Source of the DNA: Gordonia sp. X0973
GTDB lineage: Bacteria; Actinomycetota; Actinomycetes; Mycobacteriales; Mycobacteriaceae
Assembly (NCBI RefSeq): GCF_013348785.1
Contig: NZ_CP054691.1
Coordinates: 1,736,001 to 1,800,000, forward strand
Length of the DNA stretch: 64,000 nt
Reading direction: 5' to 3'
Shown: piece by piece, positions 27,245-37,728 of the stretch
Layout of the letters: the number at the start of each line of letters is the position of its first letter
Position numbering within the stretch: the first letter of the stretch is position 1
Position numbers and translations under genes: made by a program
The notes under the pieces: generated by a model
Told to the model about the DNA's origin: nothing
Database searches by the model: none
What the model saw: the letters and a program-made list of their open reading frames with translations, nothing else

Positions 27245-27267
27245 TAGAATCTCGAACAGTTGTTCGC
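27245..27267 (+). promoter_or_regulatory. ruvC promoter -10 with LexA (SOS) box
   Basis: TAGAAT (27245-27250) is followed at once by TCGAACAGTTGTTCGC (27252-27267). This matches the actinobacterial LexA box TCGAAC-N4-GTTCGA except for the last base. It covers the expected start of transcription, so LexA would repress ruvCAB until DNA damage. Confidence 0.75.
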
Positions 27268-27313
27268 GACGCGCGGCGTCGGGAACGGGTGGACGAGGCC
27301 GGTTGGAGGGCGC

Positions 27314-27892
27314 ATGCGTGTGATGGGGGTGGACCCCGGACTGACCCGGTGCGGGATCGCGCTGGTCGAGTCCGGCGCGGGCCGGGCGGTGACCGCGCTC
27401 GACGTCGACGTGGTGCGCACCCCGCCGACGATGGACCTCGCCGACCGTCTGCTCGCCGTGCACACCGCGGCAGTCCACTGGCTCGACACGCACCGCCCGG
27501 AGGTCGTGGCGATCGAGCGGGTGTTCGCGCAGCAGCAGGTCAGCACCGCGATGGGTACCGCGCAGGCCGCCGGTGTGGTGGCCCTCGCCGCCGCCCAGCG
27601 CGACATCCCGGTGCGCTTCCACACGCCCAGCGAGGTGAAAGCCGCCGTCACCGGCTCCGGTCGGGCGGACAAGGCGCAGGTCACGACGATGGTCACCAGG
27701 ATCCTGGGGATGCAGACCCGGCCCAAACCGGCCGACGCGGCCGACGCCCTCGCCCTGGCGATCTGCCAGTGCTGGCGCGGTCCGATGGACGACCGCATCG
27801 TCGCGGCCCAGGCCAAGGCCCAGGAGTTGGCCCGTGCGCATCGGGCCAAGCTGAAGGCGGCCCACGCCGCGGCGCTGGAGGCCCGGCGATGA
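27314..27892 (+). CDS. ruvC: Holliday junction resolvase RuvC
   Basis: RuvC cuts Holliday junctions symmetrically. The 192-residue protein starts with [14 protein letters not shown] (D7 catalytic), has the acidic IERVFAQQQ motif and ends its core with the catalytic [16 protein letters not shown] site precedes the ATG. The stop overlaps ruvA by 4 bases. Expression is likely SOS-controlled through the upstream LexA box. Confidence 0.95.
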   Translation: MRVMGVDPGLTRCGIALVESGAGRAVTALDVDVVRTPPTMDLADRLLAVHTAAVHWLDTHRPEVVAIERVFAQQQVSTAMGTAQAAGVVALAAAQRDIPVRFHTPSEVKAAVTGSGRADKAQVTTMVTRILGMQTRPKPADAADALALAICQCWRGPMDDRIVAAQAKAQELARAHRAKLKAAHAAALEARR

Positions 27893-28479
27893 TCGCGTCG
27901 GTGCGGGGGCCGGTGGTCGACGTCGCGCTCGACCACGTCGTCGTCGACTGCGCCGGCGTCGGGTACCGCGTCCTGGTCACACCGGCGACCATCGCCACGC
28001 TCAAGCGCGGCGCGGAGACCACGCTGCTCACGACGATGATCGTGCGCGAGGACTCGATGACGCTGTACGGCTTCACCGACGGGGCGGCGCGCGACCTGTT
28101 CGTCCTGCTGCAAACGGTGACCGGCGTCGGACCTCGCCTGGCGATGGCGGCGTTGGCGGTCCACGAACCGGCCGAACTCGCCGCGGCCCTCTCCTCGTCG
28201 AACACGAAGGCGCTGACGGCCGTGCCCGGTATCGGCAAGCGCGTCGCCGAACGGCTCGTCGTGGAGCTGCGCGACAAGGTCGGGGTCGTCGCCGGCGGGT
28301 CGTCGTCGCCGTTGTCGTCGGGCACCACGGTGGGTGCCGAGGTGACCGAGGCGCTGATCGGGCTCGGCTTCGCGGAGACCGCCGCCGACAAGGCCGTGGC
28401 ATCGGTTCTGGCACAGACACCCGACGGCGATTCGGCGACCGTGCTGCGTGCGAGCCTGGCGCTGTTGGGCAAGAAGTAG
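27889..28479 (+). CDS. ruvA: Holliday junction branch migration protein RuvA
   Basis: RuvA tetramers bind the four-way junction and load RuvB. The 196-residue product shows the N-terminal OB fold ([12 protein letters not shown] to LYGF), the helix-hairpin-helix pair [12 protein letters not shown] and [13 protein letters not shown], and the C-terminal RuvB-contact domain (EALIGLGF). ATG inside an ATGA overlap with ruvC; ruvB follows after 7 bases. Confidence 0.95.
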   Translation: MIASVRGPVVDVALDHVVVDCAGVGYRVLVTPATIATLKRGAETTLLTTMIVREDSMTLYGFTDGAARDLFVLLQTVTGVGPRLAMAALAVHEPAELAAALSSSNTKALTAVPGIGKRVAERLVVELRDKVGVVAGGSSSPLSSGTTVGAEVTEALIGLGFAETAADKAVASVLAQTPDGDSATVLRASLALLGKK

Positions 28480-28486
28480 GGGGGCG

Positions 28487-29578
28487 ATGACGATGGATTC
28501 CGGCGACGATGACGCAGAGCGCACCTTGAGCGCGGGACGGCTGTCGGCCGACGGCGAACTCGACGCCAATCTGCGGCCGCGCTCGCTGGCCGACTTCATC
28601 GGGCAGGCCAAGGTCCGCGAACAGCTCGAACTGGTGCTGCGCGGCGCCAAGGGCCGCGGCGGCACCCCGGACCACATCCTGCTGTCCGGTCCGCCCGGCC
28701 TGGGCAAGACGTCGCTGGCCATGATCATCGCCGGCGAACTCGGTTCGGCGATCCGGGTGACATCGGGCCCGGCCCTGGAGCGCGCGGGGGACCTGGCCGC
28801 GATGCTGTCCAACCTCGTCGAGGGCGACGTCCTGTTCATCGACGAGATCCACCGCATCGCGCGGCCCGCCGAGGAGATGCTGTACCTCGCGATGGAGGAC
28901 TTCCGCGTCGACGTCGTCGTCGGCAAGGGGCCGGGGGCGACGTCGATCCCGCTCGACGTCGCACCCTTCACCCTGGTGGGCGCGACCACCCGGTCCGGAG
29001 CACTGACCGGTCCGCTGCGGGACCGGTTCGGTTTCACCGCGCATATGGAGTTCTACGAGACGGACGAGTTGGTCGCGGTGCTGACCCGATCGGCGCGGAT
29101 CCTGGGCGTCGACCTCACCGACGAGGCGGCCGCCGAGGTGGCGAGCCGGTCGCGGGGCACCCCGCGCATCGCCAATCGGTTGCTGCGCCGCGTGCGCGAC
29201 TACGCCGAGGTGCGCGGCGACGGATCGGTGACGCTGCCCATCGCCCGCGCCGCCCTGACCGTCTACGACGTCGACGAGCGCGGTCTGGACCGCCTCGACC
29301 GCGCCGTGCTCTCCGCACTGGTGCAGGGGTTCGGTGGCGGCCCGGTCGGGGTCTCGACGCTGGCCGTCGCGGTGGGCGAGGAGCCGGCGACCGTCGAGGA
29401 GGTGTGTGAGCCCTTCCTGGTCCGCGCCGGATTGATCGCCCGCACCCCGCGCGGACGGGTCGCGACGGCGGCGGCATGGCACCATCTGGGCCTCGTCCCG
29501 CCGGCCGGTGCGCTGAACGCGACCTGGGGCGTGCGGGCGCGCGGTGACGAACCGAACCTGTTCGACGAGTACGAGTGA
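28487..29578 (+). CDS. ruvB: Holliday junction ATP-dependent helicase RuvB
   Basis: A 363-residue AAA+ motor that drives branch migration with RuvA. Walker A is [13 protein letters not shown], Walker B is VLFIDEIHR, sensor 1 is in LVGATTRSG, and the C-terminal winged helix follows. The ATG at 28487 has a GGGGGG site; a second in-frame ATG six bases later is possible. It ends 22 bases before yajC. Confidence 0.96.
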   Translation: MTMDSGDDDAERTLSAGRLSADGELDANLRPRSLADFIGQAKVREQLELVLRGAKGRGGTPDHILLSGPPGLGKTSLAMIIAGELGSAIRVTSGPALERAGDLAAMLSNLVEGDVLFIDEIHRIARPAEEMLYLAMEDFRVDVVVGKGPGATSIPLDVAPFTLVGATTRSGALTGPLRDRFGFTAHMEFYETDELVAVLTRSARILGVDLTDEAAAEVASRSRGTPRIANRLLRRVRDYAEVRGDGSVTLPIARAALTVYDVDERGLDRLDRAVLSALVQGFGGGPVGVSTLAVAVGEEPATVEEVCEPFLVRAGLIARTPRGRVATAAAWHHLGLVPPAGALNATWGVRARGDEPNLFDEYE

Positions 29579-29587
29579 CGCGTCTGG

Positions 29588-29593
29588 CAGACT
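29588..29593 (+). promoter_or_regulatory. -10-like element for yajC-secDF
   Basis: CAGACT ends 7 bases before the yajC ATG. It differs from TAGACT at the first base, so it is weaker than the others. Confidence 0.3.
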
Positions 29594-29600
29594 GGTCGCC

Positions 29601-30002
29601 ATGAAGGGCATGGAATTACTGATCCCGGCGATGCTGGTGCTCATGGGGGCGATGCTGTTCTTCGGCACCCGTAAGCAGAAGAAGCAGATGCAAGAGATGC
29701 AGGAGATGCAGGCCTCGCTGGTCACCGGAACCCGGATCCAGTTGATGTCGGGGCTCTTCGGCACCGTCATCGACGCCAACGAGGACTTCGTCGACGTCGA
29801 GACCGCACCGGGAGTCGTCGGACGCTGGAACAAACTCGCCGTGCGCGGCGTCGTTCCCGTCGACGAGGCCGCCGACACCTACGTCGGCGTCGGCCTGGTC
29901 GACGACGCACCCGCCGACCACGCGGGTGACGAAACCCCGGCTGCCGGCACGAGCGGCGCGGAGTCGGGTGCGACCTCCGACGACGCGGCCGACGAGAAAT
30001 AA
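29601..30002 (+). CDS. yajC: Preprotein translocase subunit YajC
   Basis: A 133-residue protein with a single N-terminal membrane helix (about residues 4-20), a basic KQKKQM stretch, and the YajC core LVTGTRIQLMSGLFGTVIDA. The C-terminal third is an Ala/Asp/Glu-rich low-complexity tail. YajC is an accessory of the SecDF complex, and secD and secF follow directly. ATG at 29610 is an alternative start. Confidence 0.92.
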   Translation: MKGMELLIPAMLVLMGAMLFFGTRKQKKQMQEMQEMQASLVTGTRIQLMSGLFGTVIDANEDFVDVETAPGVVGRWNKLAVRGVVPVDEAADTYVGVGLVDDAPADHAGDETPAAGTSGAESGATSDDAADEK

Positions 30003-30022
30003 CTCAGGAGAACCGAACCACT

Positions 30023-31720
30023 GTGACCACTCCGCGTCGTCCCGCGGCGAGGCGAACCAGTTCGCGGGAAACCCCGCCCTGGCAGCCGCTGCTCGCCTTC
30101 TTCGCCCTCCTCGGCATCGTCTTCGGCCTGGTGTTCTTCACCGGTGACCGCAAGCCGGAGCCCAAGCTCGGTATCGACCTGCAGGGCGGCACGCGCGTCA
30201 TCCTGACGCCCCGCACGCTGGACGGGAAACGTCCGGACAAGGACCAGCTGGAGAAGGCGCGCCAGATCATCCAGCAGCGCGTCGACGGCCTCGGCGTCGC
30301 CGGCTCGGAGGTCGTGATCAGCAGTGACAACCTGATCATCACCGTGCCGGGCGACGACGGACGCCAGGCCCGCAACCTCGGGCAGACCGCCCGGCTCTAC
30401 ATCCGGCCCGTGGTGAAGAGCCCGGCCGGGCAGGACGTCGTGATGAACGCCGTCCCGCAGCCGCCGAAGAAGGCGGACGACACCGTGCCGACGCCCGAGC
30501 AGCGTCGAGCCGCCATCGACGAGCAGCGCAAACTGCGGCAGGCGCCGAAGGATGCCACTCCCCAGCAGCTGGCCGCGTTGCAGGCGCATATGCCGAAGAT
30601 GAACTGCGACCCGAAGGCCGACGACCCGCTGGCGGGTAACGACGATCCCAACGCCTATCTCGTCGCGTGCAGCACCGACGGCAAGCAGGTCTACCTGCTC
30701 GAGCCGATGATCATCGACGGCGCCGACATCGGGAAGGCCGGCGCGAACCTTTCGACGCAGACCAATCAGTGGACCGTCGCCCTGGACTTCAAGAGCGGAT
30801 CCCCGGCCCACAAGTTGTGGCCCGACTACACCGGTCAGCACCGGGGGACCATGACGGCGATGACCCTGGACTCCCGGGTGGTCTCGGCTCCGGTGATCCA
30901 GAGCCAGATCAACGCGGGCACCGAGATCTCCGGCGGACGTGACGGCTTCACCGAGGACGGCGCGCGGGAGCTGGCCAACGTGCTCCGATTCGGCTCGCTG
31001 CCACTGTCCTTCGAATCGTCGAACGCCAGCACGGTCTCCTCGACGCTGGGCCTGTCGGCCCTGCGCGCGGGCCTCATCGCCGGCCTGGTCGGGTTCATCG
31101 CGGTCCTGATCTACGCCCTGGCGTACTACCGCATGCTCGGCATCCTGACCTTCATCTCGCTGGTCCTGGCCGCCGCCATGTCCTACGGGTTGATCGTGCT
31201 ACTCGGCCGGTGGATGGGCTTCACCCTCGACCTCGCCGGTGTGGCGGGTTTCATCATCGGTATCGGTATGACGGCCGACTCCTTCGTGGTCTACTTCGAG
31301 CGCATCAAGGACGAGATGCGCGAGGGGAGATCCTTCCGCTCCGCGGTGCCGCGCGGCTGGGCCAGCGCTCGGCGCACGGTGTGGACCGGCAACGCGGTCA
31401 GTCTGATCGCGTCGGTGGTGATCTACGTCCTCGCCGTCGGATCGGTCAAGGGCTTCGCCTTCACCCTGGGACTCACGACCATCCTCGACGTGCTGATCGT
31501 CTTCCTGGTCACCCACCCGCTGGTGGTCCTCGCGAGCCGCTCCGCCTTCCTGTCCAAGCCGTCGGTCAACGGCCTCGGCGCCGTCAGCGATGTGGCGCGC
31601 GAGCGCCGCGCCGCCGCCCGCGCGGCGGTGGGCCTGGCCCCGTCCGATGACGGGCCGGCCCCCGCGGACCCGAACCCGGCAGACAACCGCTCCGGCGCCA
31701 CCCGAGGAGGCCGACGATGA
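30023..31720 (+). CDS. secD: Protein translocase subunit SecD
   Basis: SecD works with SecF to pull exported proteins through SecYEG with the proton gradient. The 565-residue protein has an N-terminal membrane helix, a large periplasmic region that begins with KLGIDLQGGTRVIL, and a cluster of helices containing LDLAGVAGFIIGIGMTADS and the FERIKDEMREG loop. An Ala/Pro-rich tail follows. The periplasmic region is longer than in E. coli at the PKKADDTVPTPEQRR insertion, as often seen in Actinobacteria. GTG start after CAGGAGA; coupled to secF by an ATGA overlap. Confidence 0.95.
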   Translation: MTTPRRPAARRTSSRETPPWQPLLAFFALLGIVFGLVFFTGDRKPEPKLGIDLQGGTRVILTPRTLDGKRPDKDQLEKARQIIQQRVDGLGVAGSEVVISSDNLIITVPGDDGRQARNLGQTARLYIRPVVKSPAGQDVVMNAVPQPPKKADDTVPTPEQRRAAIDEQRKLRQAPKDATPQQLAALQAHMPKMNCDPKADDPLAGNDDPNAYLVACSTDGKQVYLLEPMIIDGADIGKAGANLSTQTNQWTVALDFKSGSPAHKLWPDYTGQHRGTMTAMTLDSRVVSAPVIQSQINAGTEISGGRDGFTEDGARELANVLRFGSLPLSFESSNASTVSSTLGLSALRAGLIAGLVGFIAVLIYALAYYRMLGILTFISLVLAAAMSYGLIVLLGRWMGFTLDLAGVAGFIIGIGMTADSFVVYFERIKDEMREGRSFRSAVPRGWASARRTVWTGNAVSLIASVVIYVLAVGSVKGFAFTLGLTTILDVLIVFLVTHPLVVLASRSAFLSKPSVNGLGAVSDVARERRAAARAAVGLAPSDDGPAPADPNPADNRSGATRGGRR

Positions 31721-32988
31721 GTTTCAGCAGAGGCGGCCCCGGCAGCGACAGCGTCGACGGTCTTTCCAAGCGCGCGACCGGCGACGGCGACGATCCGTTG
31801 CTGCCCGCCGGCTTCCGCATCAACCGTGATCGCGGCGAAGCGGTGGAGGCGGCGGACACACTGGTCGCCGATGCCGACTTCACCGCCGACGCGAACCGGT
31901 CGTTCCTGTCGCGGCTGTACACCGGCACCGGCGCCTTCGAGGTGGTCGGCCACCGCAAGCGCTGGTACATGGTCACCGGCGTGATCCTGGCGATCTGCCT
32001 CCTCTCGATCCTGCTCCGCGGCTTCACCTTCGGAATCGACTTCCAGGGCGGAACCCAGGTGTCGCTGCCCGCGACCGACTCCTCGGTGACGGTGCCGCGC
32101 GTCGAGAAGGTGTTCACCGAGGTCCTCGGCAAGGCGCCCGAGATGACGCAGACCGCCGGCTCCGGTGCGGCCAAGACCATCCAGGTCCGCGTCGAGCATC
32201 TCGACGAGGCCCAGGCGAACAAGCTGACCGACGCCATCGTTGCGGAGTTCTCGCCCGCGCTGACCCGTTCGAACGTGTCCTCGGACGACGTGAGTTCGAC
32301 GTGGGGGTCGGAGATCACCCGCAAGATGGTGCTCGCGCTGGTGGTGTTCCTGGTGATCGTGACGATCTACATCGCCATCCGCTTCGACAAGGAGATGTCG
32401 ATCGCCTCCCTGGCGTCGCTGTTCTTCGACGTGATCGTCACCGCCGGCGTCTATTCGATCGTCGGCTTCGAGGTCACCCCGGCCACGGTCATCGGCCTGC
32501 TCACCATCCTCGGTTTCTCCATCTACGACACGGTCGTCGTGTTCGACAAGGTCGAGGAGAACACCAGATCCTTCATGCGGACCTCGCGTCGCACCTATGC
32601 CGAGCAGGCGAACCTGGCGGTCAACCAGACGCTGATGCGGTCCATCAACACGACCGTCATCTCGATTCTGCCGATCATCGCGCTGATGGTCATCGCCGTC
32701 TGGATGCTCGGCGTCGGCACCCTGCAAGACCTGGCGCTCATCCAGCTGGTCGGCGTCGTGGTCGGCACGTTCTCCTCGGTCTTCCTGGCCACGCCGATGC
32801 TGGTGAGCCTCAAGGAGCGCAATCCCGACATCGCCGCCCATACCCGCAAGGTGTTGGCGCGCCGGGCCGGCACGGAGACGAAGGCGGTACCCGCCGCGGC
32901 TCGTCGGGGGGCGCGTCACGCCCTCGCGGACGGCGAGGGCGAGGCGGGGCAGGCGCGTCCGACCGGAAAGCGGCGTCGCTCGCGCTAG
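31717..32988 (+). CDS. secF: Protein translocase subunit SecF
   Basis: A 423-residue SecF with an unusually long soluble N-terminus of about 80 residues before the first helix. The family motifs FGIDFQGGTQVSLP and GLLTILGFSIYDTVVVFDKV are clear, and the basic C-terminal tail has RRAGTETKAVPAAARRGARH. The TAG stop forms the first half of the -10 element of the following lipoprotein gene. Confidence 0.95.
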   Translation: MSFSRGGPGSDSVDGLSKRATGDGDDPLLPAGFRINRDRGEAVEAADTLVADADFTADANRSFLSRLYTGTGAFEVVGHRKRWYMVTGVILAICLLSILLRGFTFGIDFQGGTQVSLPATDSSVTVPRVEKVFTEVLGKAPEMTQTAGSGAAKTIQVRVEHLDEAQANKLTDAIVAEFSPALTRSNVSSDDVSSTWGSEITRKMVLALVVFLVIVTIYIAIRFDKEMSIASLASLFFDVIVTAGVYSIVGFEVTPATVIGLLTILGFSIYDTVVVFDKVEENTRSFMRTSRRTYAEQANLAVNQTLMRSINTTVISILPIIALMVIAVWMLGVGTLQDLALIQLVGVVVGTFSSVFLATPMLVSLKERNPDIAAHTRKVLARRAGTETKAVPAAARRGARHALADGEGEAGQARPTGKRRRSR

Positions 32989-32991
32989 TCT
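32986..32991 (+). promoter_or_regulatory. -10 element sharing the secF stop codon
   Basis: TAGTCT begins with the TAG stop of secF and ends 7 bases before the GTG of the lipoprotein gene, implying a leaderless transcript. Confidence 0.5.
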
Positions 32992-32998
32992 GGCCATC

Positions 32999-34696
32999 GT
33001 GCGAAACATGATGCGCCCGAAAGCGATCGGTGTGCTCGCGGCGGCGGCGCTGCTCGCCGTGCCAGTACTCGCCGGTTGCGGGGCCGACCAGAACAGGCCG
33101 CTCTACTACCGGACCGACGCGCGTCTGAGCACCTACAACGCCGCGAGCGCCAAGGGCAACTCCGACGGCGTGCTGATGGCGTTCGCCCGGGTCCAGGGCG
33201 GCTTCAACGCGATGGGACCGCAGGGCCAGACGATGTCCGACCGCGACATCGGCGAGGTGGCACAGCAACCCGGCCCGGTACTGACACTGCGCTACACCTT
33301 CTCGGCGAAGGCGGTGTTCTCCGACGGGACGAAACTCAGCTGCGACGACCTGCTGCTCTCCTGGGCCGCGCAGAGCGGCCGGTTCAAAGGCTTCGATGCC
33401 GCGACCACCGCCGGTTACCGCGACATCGACCGGGTCGATTGCGCGGCCGGCGAGCCCAGCGCCACGGTCTACTTCCTCAAGGGCCGCGACTATCGAGACT
33501 GGCGCTCGCTGTTCGGCGCGGGGACGTTGCTGCCGGCGCATATCGTCGCCCAGGACGCCGGGGTTCCGTCCGTCGTCGACCCCATCCGCAAGCGCGACCC
33601 GGCCGTCCTCGCCGCCATCGCCAAATCGTGGAATACCGGCTTCGACCTTCCGACCGGTCGGCTCGACCCGAAGCGATTCGTCTCCTCCGGCCCGTACCGG
33701 GCCGACTCCTTCGATCCGAAGACCGGGCTCCGACTGGTCCGGAACGAGGCGTGGTGGGGCGAGCCGGCGGCGCTCGCCAGCATCGTCGTCTTCGGGCGCA
33801 ACACCGACACGGCGGCGCGGGCCGCGGCCGGCGGTTTCGAGGTCACCGATACGACCGCTGGTATCGAGCCGCCGTCGGAGAAGGGCGGCAATCCCGAGTC
33901 GCCGAAGATCGCGCCGTCGGCCGGCGCCCTCTCCACCGAGCAGCTCGTCCTGGCGTCGCGCGGCCCGCTGGGCCCCCCGCCGGCCCGCCAGGCCTTCGGC
34001 GCCTGCGTGCCGCGCGATCAGCTGGCGCGCTCGTTCGGCTACGGGTCGCAGCCGTGGAACCTGCACGTCTACCCGCCCGCGGGCGACCTGGCCGATCCGA
34101 TCAACGGCCAATTCGGCCAACGCTTCGCCCGCGCCGACATTCTCCGGTCCCGGGACCAGCTGAAACAGCGACCGCCCGGCCCGAACGGGGAACCGGCACC
34201 GCCGCTGCGGGTGCGCATCGGCTATCTCGGCCCCGACAACCGCCATCAGCAGATGGTCGCCGCGATCGCGGACTCCTGCCGACGCGCCGGGATCGACGTG
34301 GTGGACGCGGGCAGCCCGACCGTGTCGGTCGGCGACCTGCGCGCCGGGAAGCTCGACGTGCTGTTGCTGAACTCCGGGGCGAGTTTCGCCGCGTCGGGAG
34401 CCGCGGAGGCGGTCCGGGACTCGTATTCGCTCTACGGCGGCGACCCGCTCAACATCGGCGACTTCAACGATCCGGCGGCGACCGAGGCGGTGGCCAAGTT
34501 CGCGGTCGCCGAGGTGGCCGGCGACCAACTCGCGCTGTCGCGGACGATGGAGGCCGCGGCGTGGCGGGGGTTGTCGGCGCTGCCGTTGTTCGCGACGCCC
34601 CGCGAACAGGTCTGGTCGGAGAAGTTGACCGGCGTCATCAGCGGTCGCGGACGCGTCGGCACCGGCTGGAACATGGACCGGTGGATGCGCAAGTGA
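32999..34696 (+). CDS. ABC-type solute-binding lipoprotein, family 5 (Rv2585c-like)
   Basis: A 565-residue exported protein of the peptide/nickel-binding family. The signal peptide ends in the lipobox VLAGC with C27 as the lipidated residue. The body has the family 5 features [20 protein letters not shown] and [12 protein letters not shown]. No ABC permease or ATPase gene is adjacent, so it is an orphan component or acts in another role. It lies after secDF and is coupled to apt by a GTGA overlap, the same order as Rv2587c-Rv2584c. The ligand is unknown. Confidence 0.88.
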   Translation: MRNMMRPKAIGVLAAAALLAVPVLAGCGADQNRPLYYRTDARLSTYNAASAKGNSDGVLMAFARVQGGFNAMGPQGQTMSDRDIGEVAQQPGPVLTLRYTFSAKAVFSDGTKLSCDDLLLSWAAQSGRFKGFDAATTAGYRDIDRVDCAAGEPSATVYFLKGRDYRDWRSLFGAGTLLPAHIVAQDAGVPSVVDPIRKRDPAVLAAIAKSWNTGFDLPTGRLDPKRFVSSGPYRADSFDPKTGLRLVRNEAWWGEPAALASIVVFGRNTDTAARAAAGGFEVTDTTAGIEPPSEKGGNPESPKIAPSAGALSTEQLVLASRGPLGPPPARQAFGACVPRDQLARSFGYGSQPWNLHVYPPAGDLADPINGQFGQRFARADILRSRDQLKQRPPGPNGEPAPPLRVRIGYLGPDNRHQQMVAAIADSCRRAGIDVVDAGSPTVSVGDLRAGKLDVLLLNSGASFAASGAAEAVRDSYSLYGGDPLNIGDFNDPAATEAVAKFAVAEVAGDQLALSRTMEAAAWRGLSALPLFATPREQVWSEKLTGVISGRGRVGTGWNMDRWMRK

Positions 34697-35235
34697 GCGC
34701 CGATGCCGCCGCGGCCATTGCCTCGCTGACCCGCTCGGTCGCCGATTTCCCGGTACCCGGGGTCGTGTTCTCCGACCTGACGCCGGTCTTGGCCGATCCG
34801 GCGGGCTTCGCCGCGGTGGTGACGGCACTGGCCGAGGCCGCCGAGGGGGCCGAGGCGGTGGCGGGTATCGACGCGCGCGGCTTCCTCCTCGGCGGCGCGG
34901 TGGCCCACCACCTCGGCGTTGGCGTCATCGCCGTGCGCAAGCAGGGCAAACTTCCGCCGCCGGTGCTGTCGGCCAGCTACGACCTGGAGTACGGCACGGC
35001 GACGCTGGAGATCCCCGCCGACGGGATCGACCTCCGCGGGAAGCGGATCCTGGTGATCGACGACGTGCTGGCCACCGGCGGGACGATCGCCGCCGCGGCC
35101 GGACTCCTGCAGTCGGCGGGCGCCACCGTCTCGGCGGTCGCCGTGGTGCTCGAACTCGTCGACCTCGGTGGTCGGGCCGCGCTGCGCCGCGCGCTGGCCC
35201 CCGACGCCGCCGTCCATGCGCTGAGCGCCGGGTAG
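34693..35235 (+). CDS. apt: Adenine phosphoribosyltransferase
   Basis: Apt salvages adenine to AMP with PRPP. The 180-residue protein has the N-terminal [16 protein letters not shown], the [14 protein letters not shown] loop and the PRPP-binding motif [16 protein letters not shown] start overlapping the lipoprotein stop by 4 bases. Placement before the (p)ppGpp enzyme gene is conserved in many Actinobacteria. Confidence 0.95.
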   Translation: MSADAAAAIASLTRSVADFPVPGVVFSDLTPVLADPAGFAAVVTALAEAAEGAEAVAGIDARGFLLGGAVAHHLGVGVIAVRKQGKLPPPVLSASYDLEYGTATLEIPADGIDLRGKRILVIDDVLATGGTIAAAAGLLQSAGATVSAVAVVLELVDLGGRAALRRALAPDAAVHALSAG

Positions 35236-35252
35236 ATCGCGGTTCTCCCGTC

Positions 35253-35258
35253 TAAACT
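35253..35258 (+). promoter_or_regulatory. -10 element for rel
   Basis: TAAACT would start transcription about 21 bases before the GTG of the rel gene, which has a GAGAGGAG ribosome binding site. Confidence 0.5.
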
Positions 35259-35286
35259 GGTCACACAGCCAGCGAGAGGAGCGCGC

Positions 35287-37686
35287 GTGGACGACGCGAC
35301 GAGGACCGAGGCCGCCGCCGGAGTCCCGCTGCCCCTCGGGGCGGTCGACGACCCGGATACCGAACCGTCGGCCCAGGCCGCCCCGGTTGCGGTGGGCCCG
35401 GTCGCCGAGGGTGCGGTGGCACCGTCGTCGGCGACGCGCCGCGTCCGCGCCCGTCTGGCCCGCCGCATGACGGCGACCCGGTCGTCGGTCCGCCCGGTTC
35501 TCGAGCCGTTGGCGGCGTTGCACCGCGAGGTGTACCCCAAGGCGGACGTGACGCTGCTGCAACGCGCCTACGACATCGCCGAGGCGCAGCATGAGGGCCA
35601 GTTCCGCAAGTCCGGTGATTCCTACATCACGCATCCGCTCGCCGTCGCGACGATCCTCGCCGACCTCGGCATGGACACCACGACCCTCGTCGCGGCGCTG
35701 CTGCACGACACCGTCGAGGACACCGGCTACTCGTTGGAGCAGCTCACCGAGGACTTCGGTCCGGAGGTCGCGCATCTCGTCGACGGCGTCACCAAACTCG
35801 ACAAGGTCGCCCTCGGCACGGCCGCGGAGGCCGAGACCATCCGCAAGATGATCATCGCGATGGCCCGGGATCCGCGCGTGCTCGTCATCAAGGTCGCCGA
35901 CCGGCTGCACAACATGCGCACGATGCGGTTCCTGCCGCCGGAGAAGCAGGCCCGCAAGGCTCGGGAAACCCTCGAGGTCATCGCCCCGCTGGCCCACCGG
36001 CTGGGGATGGCGACGGTCAAATGGGAACTCGAAGACCTCTCCTTCGCCATCCTGCACCCCAAGCGGTACGAGGAGATCGTGCGCCTGGTGGCCGATCGCG
36101 CCCCGTCGCGCGACACCTACCTCGCCCGCGTGCGCGACGACGTGAACGCCGCCCTCGGCGCGGCCCGGCTGTCGGCGGTCGTGGAGGGCAGGCCCAAGCA
36201 CTATTGGTCGATCTACCAGAAGATGATCGTCAAGGGCCGCGACTTCGACGACATCCACGACCTCGTCGGCATCCGCATCCTCTGCGACGACGTCCGCGAC
36301 TGCTATGCGGCGGTCGGCGTGGTGCACTCGCTGTGGCAGCCGATGGCGGGCCGGTTCAAGGACTACATCGCCCAGCCGCGCTACGGCGTCTACCAGTCGC
36401 TGCACACGACGGTGATCGGCCCGGAGGGCAAGCCGCTGGAGGTGCAGATCCGCACCACCGACATGCACCGGACCGCGGAGTTCGGGATCGCGGCGCATTG
36501 GCGGTACAAGGAGAGCGGCTACCGCGATCGCAAGGGCCACAAGCGGGCCGAGCTGGCCGAGATCGACGACATGGCGTGGATGCGGCAGCTCCTCGACTGG
36601 CAGCGGGAGGCGGCCGATCCGGGGGAGTTCCTGGAATCGCTGCGCTACGACCTCGCCGTCAAGGAGATCTTCGTCTTCACGCCGAAGGGTGACGTGATGA
36701 CGTTGCCCACCGGTTCGACCCCGGTCGACTTCGCCTACGCGGTGCACACCGAGGTCGGCCACCGCTGCATCGGTGCGCGGGTCAACGGCCGGTTGGTGGC
36801 GTTGGAGCGCAAACTCGACAACGGCGAGGTCGTCGAGGTCTTCACCTCCAAGGCGCCCAACGCCGGGCCGTCGAAAGACTGGCAGAACTTCGTCGTGTCG
36901 CCGCGCGCGAAGACGAAGATCCGGCAGTGGTTCGCCAAAGAGCGCCGCGAGGAGGCCCTCGACACCGGCAAGGACGCGATCGCCAAGGAGGTGAGGCGCG
37001 GCGGACTGCCGCTGCAACGCCTGCTGACCAGCGAGAACATGAGTTCCGTCGCGGCCGAGCTGCGCTATCCCGATGTCACCGCCCTGTACACGGCGGTGGG
37101 GGAGAACCAGGTGTCGGCGCACCGGGTCGTCACGCGCCTGGTCGCCCAACTCGGCGGCCTCGACAGTGCCGAGGAAGAACTCGCGGAGATCACCACCCCG
37201 TCGACGATCCCGCCGCGCCGGCGTTCCGGCGGGGATGCGGGCGTCGTGGTCGAGGGCGTCGACAACGTGCTGATCAAGCTCGCGAAATGCTGCACGCCGG
37301 TGCCGGGGGACGAGATCCTCGGCTTCGTCACACGCGGCGGCGGGGTGAGCGTGCACCGGACCGACTGCACGAATGCCGAGTCGCTGCGGGAGCAGGACGA
37401 GCGGCTCATCGACGTGGTCTGGGCCCCGTCGGATTCCTCGGTGTTCCTCGTCGCGATCCAGGTGGAGGCCCTCGACCGCCACCGGCTGCTGTCCGACGTC
37501 ACGAAGGCGCTGGCCGACGAGCGGCTCAACATCCTCTCGGCATCGGTGACCACCAACAACGACCGCGTGGCGGTCAGCCGGTTCACCTTCGAGATGGGCG
37601 ACCCGACGCACCTCGGGCACGTGTTGAACGTCGTGCGCAACATCGAGGGCGTCTACGACGTCTACCGCGTCACGTCAGCCGCGTAG
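35287..37686 (+). CDS. rel: Bifunctional (p)ppGpp synthetase/hydrolase Rel
   Basis: A 799-residue RelA/SpoT homologue. The hydrolase HD domain has the HDTVED motif at residues 140-145 and [10 protein letters not shown]. The synthetase domain contains [17 protein letters not shown] and [20 protein letters not shown] ([20 protein letters not shown]), a zinc-finger-like helix region with [10 protein letters not shown], and a C-terminal ACT domain (about 720-795) follow. An intact HD motif supports both making and breaking (p)ppGpp, like Rv2583c. A 31-base tandem duplication covers the last codons and stop. The upstream Ala/Pro-rich 60 residues are variable. Confidence 0.96.
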   Translation: MDDATRTEAAAGVPLPLGAVDDPDTEPSAQAAPVAVGPVAEGAVAPSSATRRVRARLARRMTATRSSVRPVLEPLAALHREVYPKADVTLLQRAYDIAEAQHEGQFRKSGDSYITHPLAVATILADLGMDTTTLVAALLHDTVEDTGYSLEQLTEDFGPEVAHLVDGVTKLDKVALGTAAEAETIRKMIIAMARDPRVLVIKVADRLHNMRTMRFLPPEKQARKARETLEVIAPLAHRLGMATVKWELEDLSFAILHPKRYEEIVRLVADRAPSRDTYLARVRDDVNAALGAARLSAVVEGRPKHYWSIYQKMIVKGRDFDDIHDLVGIRILCDDVRDCYAAVGVVHSLWQPMAGRFKDYIAQPRYGVYQSLHTTVIGPEGKPLEVQIRTTDMHRTAEFGIAAHWRYKESGYRDRKGHKRAELAEIDDMAWMRQLLDWQREAADPGEFLESLRYDLAVKEIFVFTPKGDVMTLPTGSTPVDFAYAVHTEVGHRCIGARVNGRLVALERKLDNGEVVEVFTSKAPNAGPSKDWQNFVVSPRAKTKIRQWFAKERREEALDTGKDAIAKEVRRGGLPLQRLLTSENMSSVAAELRYPDVTALYTAVGENQVSAHRVVTRLVAQLGGLDSAEEELAEITTPSTIPPRRRSGGDAGVVVEGVDNVLIKLAKCCTPVPGDEILGFVTRGGGVSVHRTDCTNAESLREQDERLIDVVWAPSDSSVFLVAIQVEALDRHRLLSDVTKALADERLNILSASVTTNNDRVAVSRFTFEMGDPTHLGHVLNVVRNIEGVYDVYRVTSAA

Positions 37687-37726
37687 CTCGCGGAGCGGCC
37701 GTGATGCAGCCGCGTAGCTCGCGGAG
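37676..37726. repeat. Duplicated 3' end of rel with hairpin
   Basis: A 20-base unit at 37676-37695, which includes the last rel codons and the TAG stop, is repeated exactly at 37707-37726, 31 bases on. Each copy holds CCGCG-TAGCT-CGCGG, a 5-base inverted repeat. The pair fills the 42-base gap between convergent rel and ppiB and could serve as a two-way terminator. Confidence 0.75.
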
Positions 37727-37728
37727 AG

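Noticed and set aside
34432..37620. Very long open frame on the minus strand opposite apt and rel.
   Set aside because: It mirrors well-identified genes with all expected motifs and arises from the high G+C codon bias; its own translation has no recognisable domain.
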